From the NCBI GenBank assembly GCA_964036045.1, contig OZ038397.1, positions 23,895,342-23,959,341 on the forward strand: 64,000 nt of DNA, given 5' to 3'. Position numbers and translations under genes: made by a program. The notes beneath the pieces were generated by a model. It did not search any database and had not been told where the DNA came from. It was given only the letters and a program-made list of their open reading frames with translations. The first letter of the stretch is position 1, and each line of letters starts with the position of its first letter. Origin of the DNA: Eutreptiella sp. 'Long Island Sound 2002' (lineage: Eukaryota; Euglenozoa; Euglenophyceae; Eutreptiales; Eutreptiaceae). This document shows positions 34,990 to 43,929 of the stretch, piece by piece.

Positions 34990-35847
34990 ATGCTTCCGGC
35001 ACCGCATGTGAGGCTGTCAATGTCAGGAAAGATTGCCAGCATTTTGGGCCCCCACTATGGGTGGTCCCTGTGGAAGAACGAGGACCTTTTGGCGGACCTA
35101 GTTGAGTTTTTTTGCTCAGGGACTGCCGTCCAACGGTCTTTGTGGGCCAGGTTGGGAAAAAGGGTCCCCGTGTCTGAAGCAGAGAAGAAGCGTCGCAGGA
35201 CCGAGGCTGCCAACGCCGTCACACCCCTGTCGGTGGTGGACTTGGTCCTGCTCCTGAAGATTCCAAGAAGAAGGTATCATTGCGCGCGCTTTGCGTGTGA
35301 CATTGCGCGCACTTCCGCTCATAGCACGCGCTTCGTTGACTTCTGCGCGCGCTACGTCCTCATGTTGCGCGCGCTATTTTACTCAGGTACAAAGATTTGA
35401 TTACTTGGACGAGAAGTAAGGTCCCCACACACCTTTTTTCTCTCCCGTCCTATGCTAGTTTCGCCACAGAATGGAACCAGCTTGCAAGTAGGCAGCATTT
35501 ACAGGTTGCCGTGCACAGAGATGGGGTCACAGTCTTTTCGCTGTGGCCCCTGCAGCACTTTTTTGACTATATATTTTCCTTTGATTCCATTGTTTCTAAC
35601 CTCAAATACCCCAGGGAGTGCCAAGGAGAGCTGTGGATCATTGTGAGGGGGGATGGGTTGCCTTGTGGGGGGGAATCGTGGTGCCAGATGTCCATTTCCT
35701 TTGCCAACCATGGTCACTGATAATGAGCGTCTGTTCCTGTACTTTGAAGTACCAAGGTGGAATGGGACCTCCAGAAGCAACCTGTGCAATGCACAAAAAT
35801 TGGCTGACGACGTTTGGGCATATTTTGCGGATGAGGAACTGTGGTAG
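34990..35847 (+). pseudogene. Q2 gene A: transposase-like, internally deleted
   Basis: The same ATG exon (MLPAPHVRLSMSGKI), intron and second exon as in Q1 run up to SFANHGH at about 35715. The sequence then jumps straight to NERLFLYFEVPRW, which lies about 980 bp further on in Q1 (deleted segment corresponds to about 25566-26545). The lost part includes the Cys pair and the EG-x4-LK motif, so no functional transposase can be made. Q2 therefore looks non-autonomous for transposition. Confidence 0.75.
35274..35386 (+). other. Intron in Q2 gene A, GCGCGC-motif type
   Basis: A 113-bp counterpart of the Q1 intron at 25118-25230, with the same boundaries and motif array. Confidence 0.7.
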
Positions 35848-36284
35848 CGCGCGCTATTTGTTCTTTAGCGCGCGCTACAATGCCCACTATCGCGCGCGCT
35901 ATGCCGTATTCAAGCGCCAGAACCCTTGAAATCGCGATATATAATTGGAAGTGGCGTGCTATGACTACGCACTTCAAATGAGCCTCCAATTTGAAATGCA
36001 TTGACAGACAAAGAGATTTGCTCCTTTTCGTCCGTTTTTTTTGGTGATTTCGATTTTTTTGTTACTACATTTTCCTTTTTGTATTATTGCTGGAACAGGG
36101 GTACTTTAATGTAACCCTCTTGCCCATGCAGCCCGTGGGTTGGGGGTATCCGCCTCCTGCAGCACCGCCAACAACTGCTGCAGGGGCCACAGGGGCAGGT
36201 GCGACACCGCAAACACCGCCACATGCAGCTGTACAACCGGGACTGCAGCAGCCGTCCACGACGCCGTGAAGCATGCAGCCACAG

Positions 36285-36406
36285 GTACTTGCCGTGCGCA
36301 CTACTGTTTCCGTTGCGCGTGCTACGCTCTTGTTGTGCGTGCTAGCTGTCTCGTTGTGCGCACTACGCACGTCCTCGTTGCGCGTGCTTTGTCCTGTTTT
36401 CCGCAG
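36285..36406 (+). other. Intron 1 in Q2 gene B, GCGCGY-motif type
   Basis: A 122-bp GT-AG intron equivalent to 27117-27238, with TTGCGCGTGCTACG and related motifs. Confidence 0.7.
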
Positions 36407-37512
36407 ACGCTGTCCCAGCAGCTGACCCAGTTCTCCCCAACTCAGCCTCTGAGGCCCGCGCCGCAGTCCCCGTTACGAGCTGCCTCACAGCAGCTGTCCC
36501 CCATGATGTTCCCCGGTGGGTCGCCCACCTTGGGCTCCCCAGTGCGCGGCAGTCTTCCAGTGGGCCAAGTGCAGCAAGTGCTCTTCGGCCCACTGCCAGT
36601 GCAGCAGCAGCAGCAAATGCAGCAGTAGCAAGTGCAGGCTGCGGCCCAGCAAGTCGGCAGCCCAGAACAGCAGCAGCAGCAGCAGCAGCAGCAGGTCCAA
36701 CCGAGACAGTAGCAACCCCAAGTGCAAGCACATGCAGTTTCAGTCTCCCCCACCCGGGCCACGTACGGGCTTCGCCTTCAGCAGCGACTTCAAGAACCGA
36801 ATCTGGCCCAACCAAAACAGCACCATCTGCGCCCAAGGGCCCGACTGGGCATGGCTGAAGGACGTGACACCGGCCTACCTCTTCGAGGTGGCCTTCTACA
36901 AGTTCTGGCGCCAAAGGGCCACGGCCATTGCCAAGATCCCAGACGGAGCCGTGAAACCCTGCTGGCATGACGAGAGCATTACTGGCCACTGGTGCAGTCT
37001 GGCGAACCTGTTGAACCCCTCCGTGCCAACCCAAGAAGGATCGACAAGCTGCATGTGGACACTGCAAGGTGGAGGAGTACGAGCTGCTGTTCTCGTGCTG
37101 GGCAAGTTATGGGTGAGGTCACGTTCGGACCCACACGCCTCCGGGTGCCACCGCAAAGACCGTCCACCACTTCTACTTCAACAAGGACCCACCGAGCTTC
37201 ATCAACGCGACCGACGCGGGGGCAATGGCCTTCAAGAACGAGTGCGCCTCGGTGAGAAGTGCGGGTGCCAATTTGCTGCGGGGGTCAGCCAAGAAAGGAG
37301 CCAGTGCCGCAAGGGCACTTGCAACCGGCGCCAAAGTCAAAACCACGGCGGTCAAGGACGAGGAGCAGCCGCAGCAGCAGCAAGTGCAGCAGCAGCAGCT
37401 CCAACAGCAGGCAGCCGTGCAGCAGGCAACACTGCAGCTGCTCCAGCAGCAGCAGCGGGTGCAGATGGCCCAGCAACAGCAGCAACAACAACAACAACTG
37501 GCACAAGCACAT

Positions 37513-37637
37513 GTACGCGCTATGTTTGCCATTGCGCGCGCTTTCGACATTCTTGCGCGCGCTTCATTTGTTGTAGCACGCGCGATTTGATTGTTTGCGC
37601 GCGCTACGGCCCTACCTTCTGTCCCATTGTCACGTAG
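37513..37637 (+). other. Intron 2 in Q2 gene B, GCGCGC-motif type
   Basis: A 125-bp counterpart of 28337-28461, containing GCGCGCGCTTTCGACATT and GCGCGCGCTTC motifs. Confidence 0.7.
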
Positions 37638-37768
37638 GTGGGCAGCTTCGAGCAGCTCCTGTGCCTGCCGGGATCCCGCAGAGGGCCGTTGATGATCAGC
37701 GTGCCCGCGGACATTGCCGGGCAGTCCAAGCATGCGGCCGACTGGCTTGACGGACGGAAGGAGCATGC

Positions 37769-38981
37769 AAGGCCCCTCCCCGGTGCTGGCCCGGGCTAAG
37801 CGGCAGATGGAGGAGCTGGAGGTGGACTGGGCCAACGCCTTTGCCGTGCCGGAGACGGAATTCCGTGACAGTCCCAAGGCCCAAGAAGAAGCGTACCGAG
37901 GAGCCAGCAGCCACCAGCCACCTACCACCAGCCATCTCCGCCTCCCACACCGCTAAGCCCCCCCACCCGCCTGGAAAGGTCCTTGCCCAGAAGACTGCCG
38001 ACCAGCAGCTGCTGGCACAGGCGGCACAGAGAGTCCAACGTCAGGCGGAACAGGCCAAGAAGAAAGAGGACGAAGCAAAGAAGAAGAAGAAGGAAGAGGA
38101 GGAAAAGAGGAAGAAGAAGGAGAAGGAAGAGGAGGAAAAGAGGAAGAAGAAGGAGAAGGAAGAGGAAGAGAGGAGGAAGAAGAAGGAGAAGGAAGAGGAG
38201 GAGAAGAGACGGAAGAAAGCAGAGGAGGAGAAAGCAGAAAAGGTAATGCAGCGCGCGCTATCGTTGTCATTGCACGTGCTATGCATTTCGTCGCGCGTGC
38301 TATGCTCCGTATTGCGCGTGCTATGCCTGTGCTATGCCTCTGCGCTACTCTTTCCAGGCAAGCAAGACGGCACCGCAGCAGGCACCCCAGCCGCAGCTCG
38401 CATCAAAGCCAGCACCGAAGCAGTCTGTGCCAGTCCCAGGTCAGCCACAAGAACAAGGAGGTCCGTGCGGTTCCACCCCTGCCAGCACGGCTCCCAAGGC
38501 CAAGCAGCAGAGCAGAGCCGACGCGGACAAGGAGGCAAGAGATGAGCTCATGCAGCGCCGAGATTGGTCCTACAAAGACGGCCACAAGCCTCGGTGGATC
38601 ATCTACTGCACCACTGCGATCGCGCCGATGATTGTGGAGGGAGCCGAAATCAAGCCAGCAGGCGCCATGAGGGGCCCTCAGGACCACGTGGCCGTCATCA
38701 TCCCCAACGATCAGTGGAGCCCCAGCCAACAAGGGGAGGAGGAGGAGGAAGAGGACAACTGGTCGGAGTTCATGCCCAGCTGCCAGGTGTTCTCCGCCGA
38801 AAGCAAAGTGTATGAGGAGTTGGACAAGTGGCGGTCGTGGTGGGAGACGTACGATGCCGATGAAATTGTGGACCTCTGCCCCGACCCAAAGACCATGAGG
38901 ATGTCCCCGTCGAAGCCACCAACCCCAAAGAAGAAGAAGCCCCAAGGAGACCCACCAGCCCAGCCACCAGCCCCCCCACAA
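37769..38981 (+). CDS. Q2 gene C, 5' part: Lys/Glu-rich protein, cut by K
   Basis: A possible start is MQGPSPVLARAKRQMEELEV at 37769, which needs a one-base frame change near 37875-37885 to join PKKKRTEEPAATSH. Otherwise the frame opens at about 37841. Then come the Lys/Glu coiled tract, the intron at 38243-38357, the Pro-rich linker and the Trp-rich domain (DWSYKDGHKPRWI, NWSEFMPSCQVF, WRSWWETYDADEI). The frame runs through PKKKKPQGDPPAQPPAPPQ to 38981, where transposon K interrupts it. It resumes at 47961 and ends at TGA 48303-48305 with QTIKEITE. Function unknown. Confidence 0.6.
38243..38357 (+). other. Intron in Q2 gene C, GCGCGY-motif type
   Basis: A 115-bp copy of the Q1 intron at 30612-30726, nearly identical, with about five CGCGTGCTATGC-like motifs. 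Confidence 0.75.
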
Positions 38982-39017
38982 TGGGATGCAGCGTTCTAGG
39001 GCGTGGTGCGGAACCCC
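38982..39017 (+). repeat. Left terminal inverted repeat of K
   Basis: Begins TGGGATGCAGCGTTCTAGGG. The complement lies at 47923-47958 with one mismatch. Confidence 0.9.
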
Positions 39018-39194
39018 TAGTTAGAACGTAATTTCTGGAACACCCACCTACCCTCAATTTTGGGGCAAACCACCTAAAAAAATGGATTCAGCACCCTCAA
39101 AAACCCCCCATCCCCTTCACGTGCAGGTTGGGGAATCGAAGATTCCCCCCCTGGGTAAGCTCAATGGCAAAAAATGCCATGAGGCGGGGGTCCC

Positions 39195-39240
39195 TGTACC
39201 CTTCGTGAACGGCCGTTAAGTGGCCGTTTGAATTATTGCG
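39195..39240 (+). repeat. Subterminal inverted segment of K, left copy
   Basis: TGTACCCTTCGTGAAC plus a GGCCGTTTGAAT block mirrors 46140-46172, the 3' end of the oxygenase-2 gene. This suggests that K once carried longer inverted arms, the left one now internally deleted. Confidence 0.65.
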
Positions 39241-39454
39241 TGAATTTCACGTGAATTTACCCAAAATTTGAGGTTTTTGGGGGAAAATGCCATATTCTTG
39301 GTTCGCTTCAAGGGCTTTGAGGGGCCAAAATTCCTCCCCTAGCTTTGTTACGCATCATCCAATGAAAGTCCCGCCCCAAAAGCATGCATCATGACCGCAC
39401 CGTGCCCAAAACGAGAGGTGCCGGAACCCGGCAAGCCTGTAGCCGATTCACAGC

Positions 39455-39547
39455 CGTGAATTCACGTGAATTCACGTGAAATTCGTACGAATTTCGTACG
39501 AATTTCGTACGAATTTCACGTGAATTCACGTGAATTCACGTGAATTT
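39455..39547. repeat. K palindrome array 1 (near left end)
   Basis: TTCGTACGAA units, overlapping as AATTTCGTACG, are flanked on both sides by TTCACGTGAA units, making a nested palindrome downstream of the transposase gene. Confidence 0.9.
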
Positions 39548-39656
39548 ACACAAATGTTACCCGTGTGCACCCCCTGATTTGTCCTCACACCCCTAGTAAG
39601 CCCCCCAGCATGCACCCCGGTCACAGGCAACAATGGTCTGGGTTCGTAAGGTCATC

Positions 39657-41420
39657 TCATGTCCGTCTCTTGCGGCACCGGAACCGCCGCTGTAGAGTCT
39701 GAAGGTGCTGCATGTCGGTTAGAAGCCGTCTTCTTGTGCGGCTTGCATACGTTTGTACACTTATGGGCCCTTGCCCATGTTGAGCCCTTTTGGTCGCATC
39801 CCACCCATGCAACCAAAGGCTATCGTCAATGGTGTGGTTGTCCACAACCACTTGCACCCCTAGTCTCCCCCGGAGGAGGCTTAGGCCCCCGCTGTTGCGC
39901 AACATGCGCTTCAGCCTCCGGTGACTTCCCTCCATGGCAAAGCAGGAGAACTTTGACAAGATTCTCCACTTCTTTGCAAAATAATACATGTGGTCGATCC
40001 AAAGATGCGTCCACAGAAGTTTGCCCCACTGGAGCTCATTGTGGGCAGCGCCCATGGCTATGCTATGGTTCCGGAGCCGCCCCAAGTCGGCCCCGGAGAA
40101 CCATGCGGAACGCCACGCGTATACACACATGCTTGCAAAATTCTCCCACCACGTTTTGCACACCGACTCCCAACTTTTTCCCCCTACTTGATGCTGCCTG
40201 ACACTAGGCTGCTCTAGGCAAGCATCTATTATCTTCTCCCAACCCTTATTGCGCATGAAATGGATGGCAGCAGCACACTCCATCCTCACCTTCCCCTTGC
40301 TGTTTGCCTTGTCATTATTTAATGAGGCACGGGTGCAAGTTCGTGCAGCAAGCCGTGCCTCATCTAAAACCGGTTGCAGCATGGTGCGTGCCACAGTGGC
40401 CGGTGCCTTCCCTGTCAATTGTACAACTAGGTCCCGTGTCCCGTTGACTGCACACAACAGGACACGAAGGACCCCATGGAGGCCATAATCAGGCACTCGC
40501 CTATCACTCATAATGGTCCTATATATAGCACTTATGGCAACGGCTGGTTCCCAGTTGCCGTCTATCGCACTTGCTGTGCCAAAGGTAGCAAGGCACAGAG
40601 CACGGTTACGCATGCAGACCCAACACACAGTGGCACCAGGGGATTCTGCCTTCCAGTTTTGGCAGCCCGCCATGAGCACCTGTGCCTTACCATCTGCACA
40701 CAGAAAAAAAAGGGACTGCCTATCGTTCCCTGCCGTATCCTTAAAACTTACGGTTGCGGCCTTGCGCAACTCATCATCAAAATCAATTTCCTGGGAGGCC
40801 GCGTAGAGGGTGTCCCACTTTTCACTGCCCCCTAGTAGCCACCAACTAGATAGTTGGTTGGGGCTGGCGGTGCCACCAAGCGTGCAATGGACGTACGAGG
40901 CCTCATGCCTAGATGTACCGTCCACCGCAATAGGCAACCAATGCAGCCGTCGGTCCCCGGGCTGCATGATGGCCGAGGGTGGTGGTGGTCGACACTTGAA
41001 TAGGTGGGCGATGCGGTCAGGTAGGTAGCAGGCCGCACCATTGATGGCCGTGTCGTCACCCGTATAGGCAGTAAACGCCCGGGACTCCGGCAACGCTAGC
41101 TGCCGGAGCATGCCGTACACCTGGTCCCATACCACACCGTACGTCATGCTCCCCACCAGGTACCGGGACTCTGTCCTAGAGAGGTGCAATGACCGGATCC
41201 TCCACACGGCCATAATCAACCTCTCCTCCTGGGTGGGCTCGGGCTGGACGGTGGCTACAATTCTTGTTTCGGGGGTAAGCACTATTTGCCCCGTGTCGGG
41301 CAGGTACTTGACGGTGTAGGGTGCTGCAAGCTCCTTGGTAACAACCTCCTGGAGCTCTTGTAGGCGCCGCCGTCGTGTACGATCCGCTACCAGATGGAAT
41401 GGCTCCTTGGGCCGTGGCAT
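39657..41420 (-). CDS. K gene 1: putative DDE (RNase H-fold) transposase, 587 aa
   Basis: One open frame runs from ATG 41420 to TGA 39657 (MPRPKEPFHLVADRTRRRR). Candidate acidic residues are D167 in HWLPIAVDGTSRHEASY, D243 in SLFFLCADGKAQV and E497 in FAMEGSHRRLKRML; the second and third are separated by a C-x-x-C (CWVC, about 266-269) and LHGVLRVLL. The motif order matches the Q gene A product, which supports a common transposase superfamily. I could not assign it to a named one; KDZ-like is possible because of the linked oxygenases. The N-terminal Arg-rich segment may bind DNA. Array 2 lies 108 bp upstream of the start. This is the only intact transposase-like frame in the nest. Confidence 0.5.
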   Translation of the reverse strand: MPRPKEPFHLVADRTRRRRLQELQEVVTKELAAPYTVKYLPDTGQIVLTPETRIVATVQPEPTQEERLIMAVWRIRSLHLSRTESRYLVGSMTYGVVWDQVYGMLRQLALPESRAFTAYTGDDTAINGAACYLPDRIAHLFKCRPPPPSAIMQPGDRRLHWLPIAVDGTSRHEASYVHCTLGGTASPNQLSSWWLLGGSEKWDTLYAASQEIDFDDELRKAATVSFKDTAGNDRQSLFFLCADGKAQVLMAGCQNWKAESPGATVCWVCMRNRALCLATFGTASAIDGNWEPAVAISAIYRTIMSDRRVPDYGLHGVLRVLLCAVNGTRDLVVQLTGKAPATVARTMLQPVLDEARLAARTCTRASLNNDKANSKGKVRMECAAAIHFMRNKGWEKIIDACLEQPSVRQHQVGGKSWESVCKTWWENFASMCVYAWRSAWFSGADLGRLRNHSIAMGAAHNELQWGKLLWTHLWIDHMYYFAKKWRILSKFSCFAMEGSHRRLKRMLRNSGGLSLLRGRLGVQVVVDNHTIDDSLWLHGWDATKRAQHGQGPISVQTYASRTRRRLLTDMQHLQTLQRRFRCRKRRT

Positions 41421-41528
41421 GATGTGAGATACAGGACCTGTTGAATGGGCAGGCAGTCATCGCAAAGTTTCTACCATCCCCCTGCCGCAGACCACTCTCT
41501 CTACTGTGATTCGCATGCAATTAAAAGA

Positions 41529-41690
41529 AATTCACATAGATTCGCACGAAATTCGTACGAATTTCGTACGAATTTCGTACGAATTTCGTACGAATTTCAC
41601 ATGAATAGAAATGTGTGAATATTCTGAAAATGTGAAATTCGTACGAAATTCGTACGAATTTCGTACGAATTTCGTGCGAATTTCACATGA
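41529..41690. promoter_or_regulatory. K palindrome array 2, upstream of the transposase gene
   Basis: Two clusters of TTCGTACGAA palindromes are bordered by TTCACAT/ATGTGAA arms, 108-270 bp upstream of the minus-strand ATG at 41420. A role as operator or transposase-binding site is inferred from the same placement before other K genes. Confidence 0.6.
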
Positions 41691-42072
41691 CTGTCACAGA
41701 ATTTCTGCCAAAGCCTCATCCTTGTGCCCTCGTTGACCCTCACAAAGCAAGCTCAGGATGGTGCTCATGCTGTCATTGTCATTGTCATTGTCTCATGCTG
41801 TCATTCCGGCTGTCACTCAGCCAGCAGTGTAATATACAAACAGTTCCGCAGAAAGGAATCGCAAATTAACAGGTTAACAGGTTAACAGGTCAGGGGGCAC
41901 ATCAGGTCAGGGGGTAATGTACAAACAGTGCTGCAGAAAATTTCGCACAGTGGGGGGGGAGTACCCCACATATCGGTCAAACTGCCCATGCTTTGGGGGG
42001 GGGGGGGGGCAGGATAACATTCGTCGTGGTTAGAACGTCGTGGTTAGAAAGGACAGGTGCTCCGGAGGGTAC
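41691..42072. other. K spacer between gene 2 and array 2
   Basis: Contains short direct repeats (CATTGTCATTGTCATTGTC near 41773, CAGGTTAACAGGTTAACAGG near 41870) and a G11-plus run near 41995-42009. No gene was seen. Confidence 0.5.
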
Positions 42073-43595
42073 CTACGCACCCCCCCCCCCCCCGGGAGCA
42101 GAGCTCCGGCTAGCGGAGCCCTGGGAGCTCTGCTCCGCCACCGCCTCCACAAAGGAGGGGTCCATGGCCGCCGACGTGAGGCGGTGGGGGGGGTACTGCC
42201 GGCGCACTTCCTCCAGTGCGGCAGTCACCTTGGGGGCGTCCGGGGCCACGCTGTCCACATCGACCTGCTGGCCACTGGCCATCATGGCCATCCGCAGGCC
42301 GGTGGACACTGCGGACATCTGGCCGGCGCATGCCTCGGCCTGGGCATGCCAGGCCTGTGCGCCGGCCAGGAGGTACCGGACACCGGCAGCACTGGCCCCC
42401 CCCCCTGTCACCCGGGGGGGCGGGGGCCTCGGCACCCTCAGCCCTCTCCACTGCCTCTGCTGGCTGTGCCGCTGGCTTTGCCTTGCGCAACGTCGCCACG
42501 TCACGCTCCAGGGTCTTCACCTTGGTGGCCAGCCGGTCACGCTCCCTGGTGACGTCCGCCAACCGCGACTCGCAGTCCCGCCTGTCCTCGTGGACCCTGG
42601 ACAGACGGGCCTCGAGGTCGCGGTTGGCGGCCTCCGCGCTGATGGCGCGTGCCTCCCACGCCCCCGCCCGCTGCTGGTCCACCCACTCCTGCACCACCCC
42701 CCTCTGCCCCCGCCCCCCCGACGGCTCCGCCTGCTCCGCCCGCCCTGCCCGCTCCCCCGGGGTGGCCGTACGCGGGGCTTTGGGGGGGGGGGGTGGGGCC
42801 CGTGTCCCCTTCGGGGCGCCCTTTCCGCTTGCGCGTGGGGGGGGGTTCGTCCTCCTCGACCTCAATGACGCCAGCCACCACCCCCTTCCGCTGCCTCCCC
42901 ACATGGACGCGCATGGCAACCCATGCCACGTCCACCCACTCCGGCCTCCGCTGCTCCCAACCCGTGAGCACATTCAGCCCACAAATCCCTGCCGGCGTCA
43001 CCATCCCCCCCTCCCCGATCCCCGACACCCCCGTCTGCACCCGCCAGTGCCCGCTCACAAGCCGGTAGGCAAACATGCCCACCAGCTCCTGCCCCGCAGG
43101 CAGGTTGGACCCCCCCCGGAGCACAATGGGGCAGGGGAAGGAGATGCGGAGGGTGCCCTGCACCCCCCGCGACTCCAACTCCATGTCCCACACGGCACTG
43201 AGGTGCCGCTGCCGCCCATCCGGCCCGGGCGGCACCTGCTGGGTCCAGGCCGGATCCGGCTGCCTGGCGGCCAGGGTGACCCGGTCCATGGGGGGGTCGG
43301 TGTGGGCCTCGCCCAGCTCGTCGCGGGACGGCTGGGGCACCACCACCTCGCGCGCCATATGCCCCCTGGCGGTGCTGGCCTCGCTGCCTCCCGAACGCCG
43401 AGAGCGCTGCGACCCCACACTGCGCACACTGCCGGCCTCGCTTGGTGCCCGTCCACCGCCGGTGCCTGCGGGCTGGGCGCCACCGGGGCCTTCGGCGGGC
43501 TCGGCGTGCTCCTCAGGCAATCGGGGCCGGGGCTTGTACTGGCGCCTGGTGTGGTGCCGAATATCCGGCGACCAAGCGGTGAACGGGACCTGCAT
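42073..43595 (-). pseudogene. K gene 2: Pro-rich/coiled-coil protein, frame broken at homopolymers
   Basis: From ATG 43595 the minus strand encodes a Pro/Gly-rich disordered region, then a compact domain (LSAVWDMELESRGVQG, QELVGMFAYRLVSGHWRVQ, GICGLNVLTGWEQ, VDVAWVAMRVHVGRQ). A basic-acidic hinge follows (VIEVEEDEPPPTRKRKG). Across a G12 run (42782-42793) the frame shifts to a coiled coil (ISAEAANRDLEARLSRVHED, TKVKTLERDVATLRKAK). Across a C10/G7 region (42396-42420) it shifts again to a C-terminus with MSAVSTGLRMAMMASGQQVD and TSAAMDPSFVEAVAEQS. Both breaks fall in homopolymers, so assembly or slippage errors in a real gene are likely. Function unknown; the coiled coil suggests oligomerisation. 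Confidence 0.5.
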
Positions 43596-43680
43596 GCAGA
43601 TGTGGGGAGGTGTGCAAGGCAAAAATTGAGAAAGGGGGAGTGGACACGGGGCAATGGAAGAGCAAAAGGAGCAAATTGGA

Positions 43681-43807
43681 CGAAATTCACAGAAATTCGT
43701 ACGAAATTCGTACGAATTTCACATCTCGAGAAAATTCACACAAATTTATTCACGTGAAATTCGTACGAAATTCGTACGAATTTCGTACGAATTTCACGTG
43801 AATTTCG
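43681..43807. promoter_or_regulatory. K palindrome array 3, upstream of gene 2
   Basis: AATTCGTACGAA units between TTCACGTGAA-type arms start 86 bp upstream of the gene 2 ATG (43595), matching the layout before genes 1 and 3. Confidence 0.6.
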
Positions 43808-43929
43808 TCCAATTTTTGCAAATACACAAAGCAAACACACAAGCAAGCACACCTTGCAGTCGCATGGGCAGGTGATGCTCCATGCCCCGGTCCTCGCGCA
43901 CTTGGGCGACCGCCACGCTGGGACCGTGT

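Larger units (their letters stand above)
36273..37811 (+). pseudogene. Q2 gene B: Gln-rich protein with nonsense mutations
   Basis: The copy starts with MQPQ at 36273 and follows the Q1 exon pattern. It has CAG-to-TAG changes at 36626-36628 and 36710-36712, a TGG-to-TGA change at 37114-37116, and a small insertion near 37036 that shifts frame. Exon 3 continues past the Q1 breakpoint and could stop at TAA near 37798. All three nonsense changes are C:G to T:A transitions. Q-run coding and the folded core are otherwise preserved. Confidence 0.7.

Noticed and set aside
36626-36712. Alternative genetic code with TAG read as Gln
   Set aside because: TAG also occurs as an apparent terminal stop (26671-26673), other genes end with TGA or TAA, and C-to-T decay of a dead copy explains the two sites.
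42039-43757. Long plus-strand open frames opposite K genes 2 and 3 (up to about 510 codons)
   Set aside because: They are GC-rich shadows of the minus-strand genes, Pro/Arg/Ala-biased with no motifs, while the minus frames have recognisable domains and palindrome arrays upstream of their ATGs.
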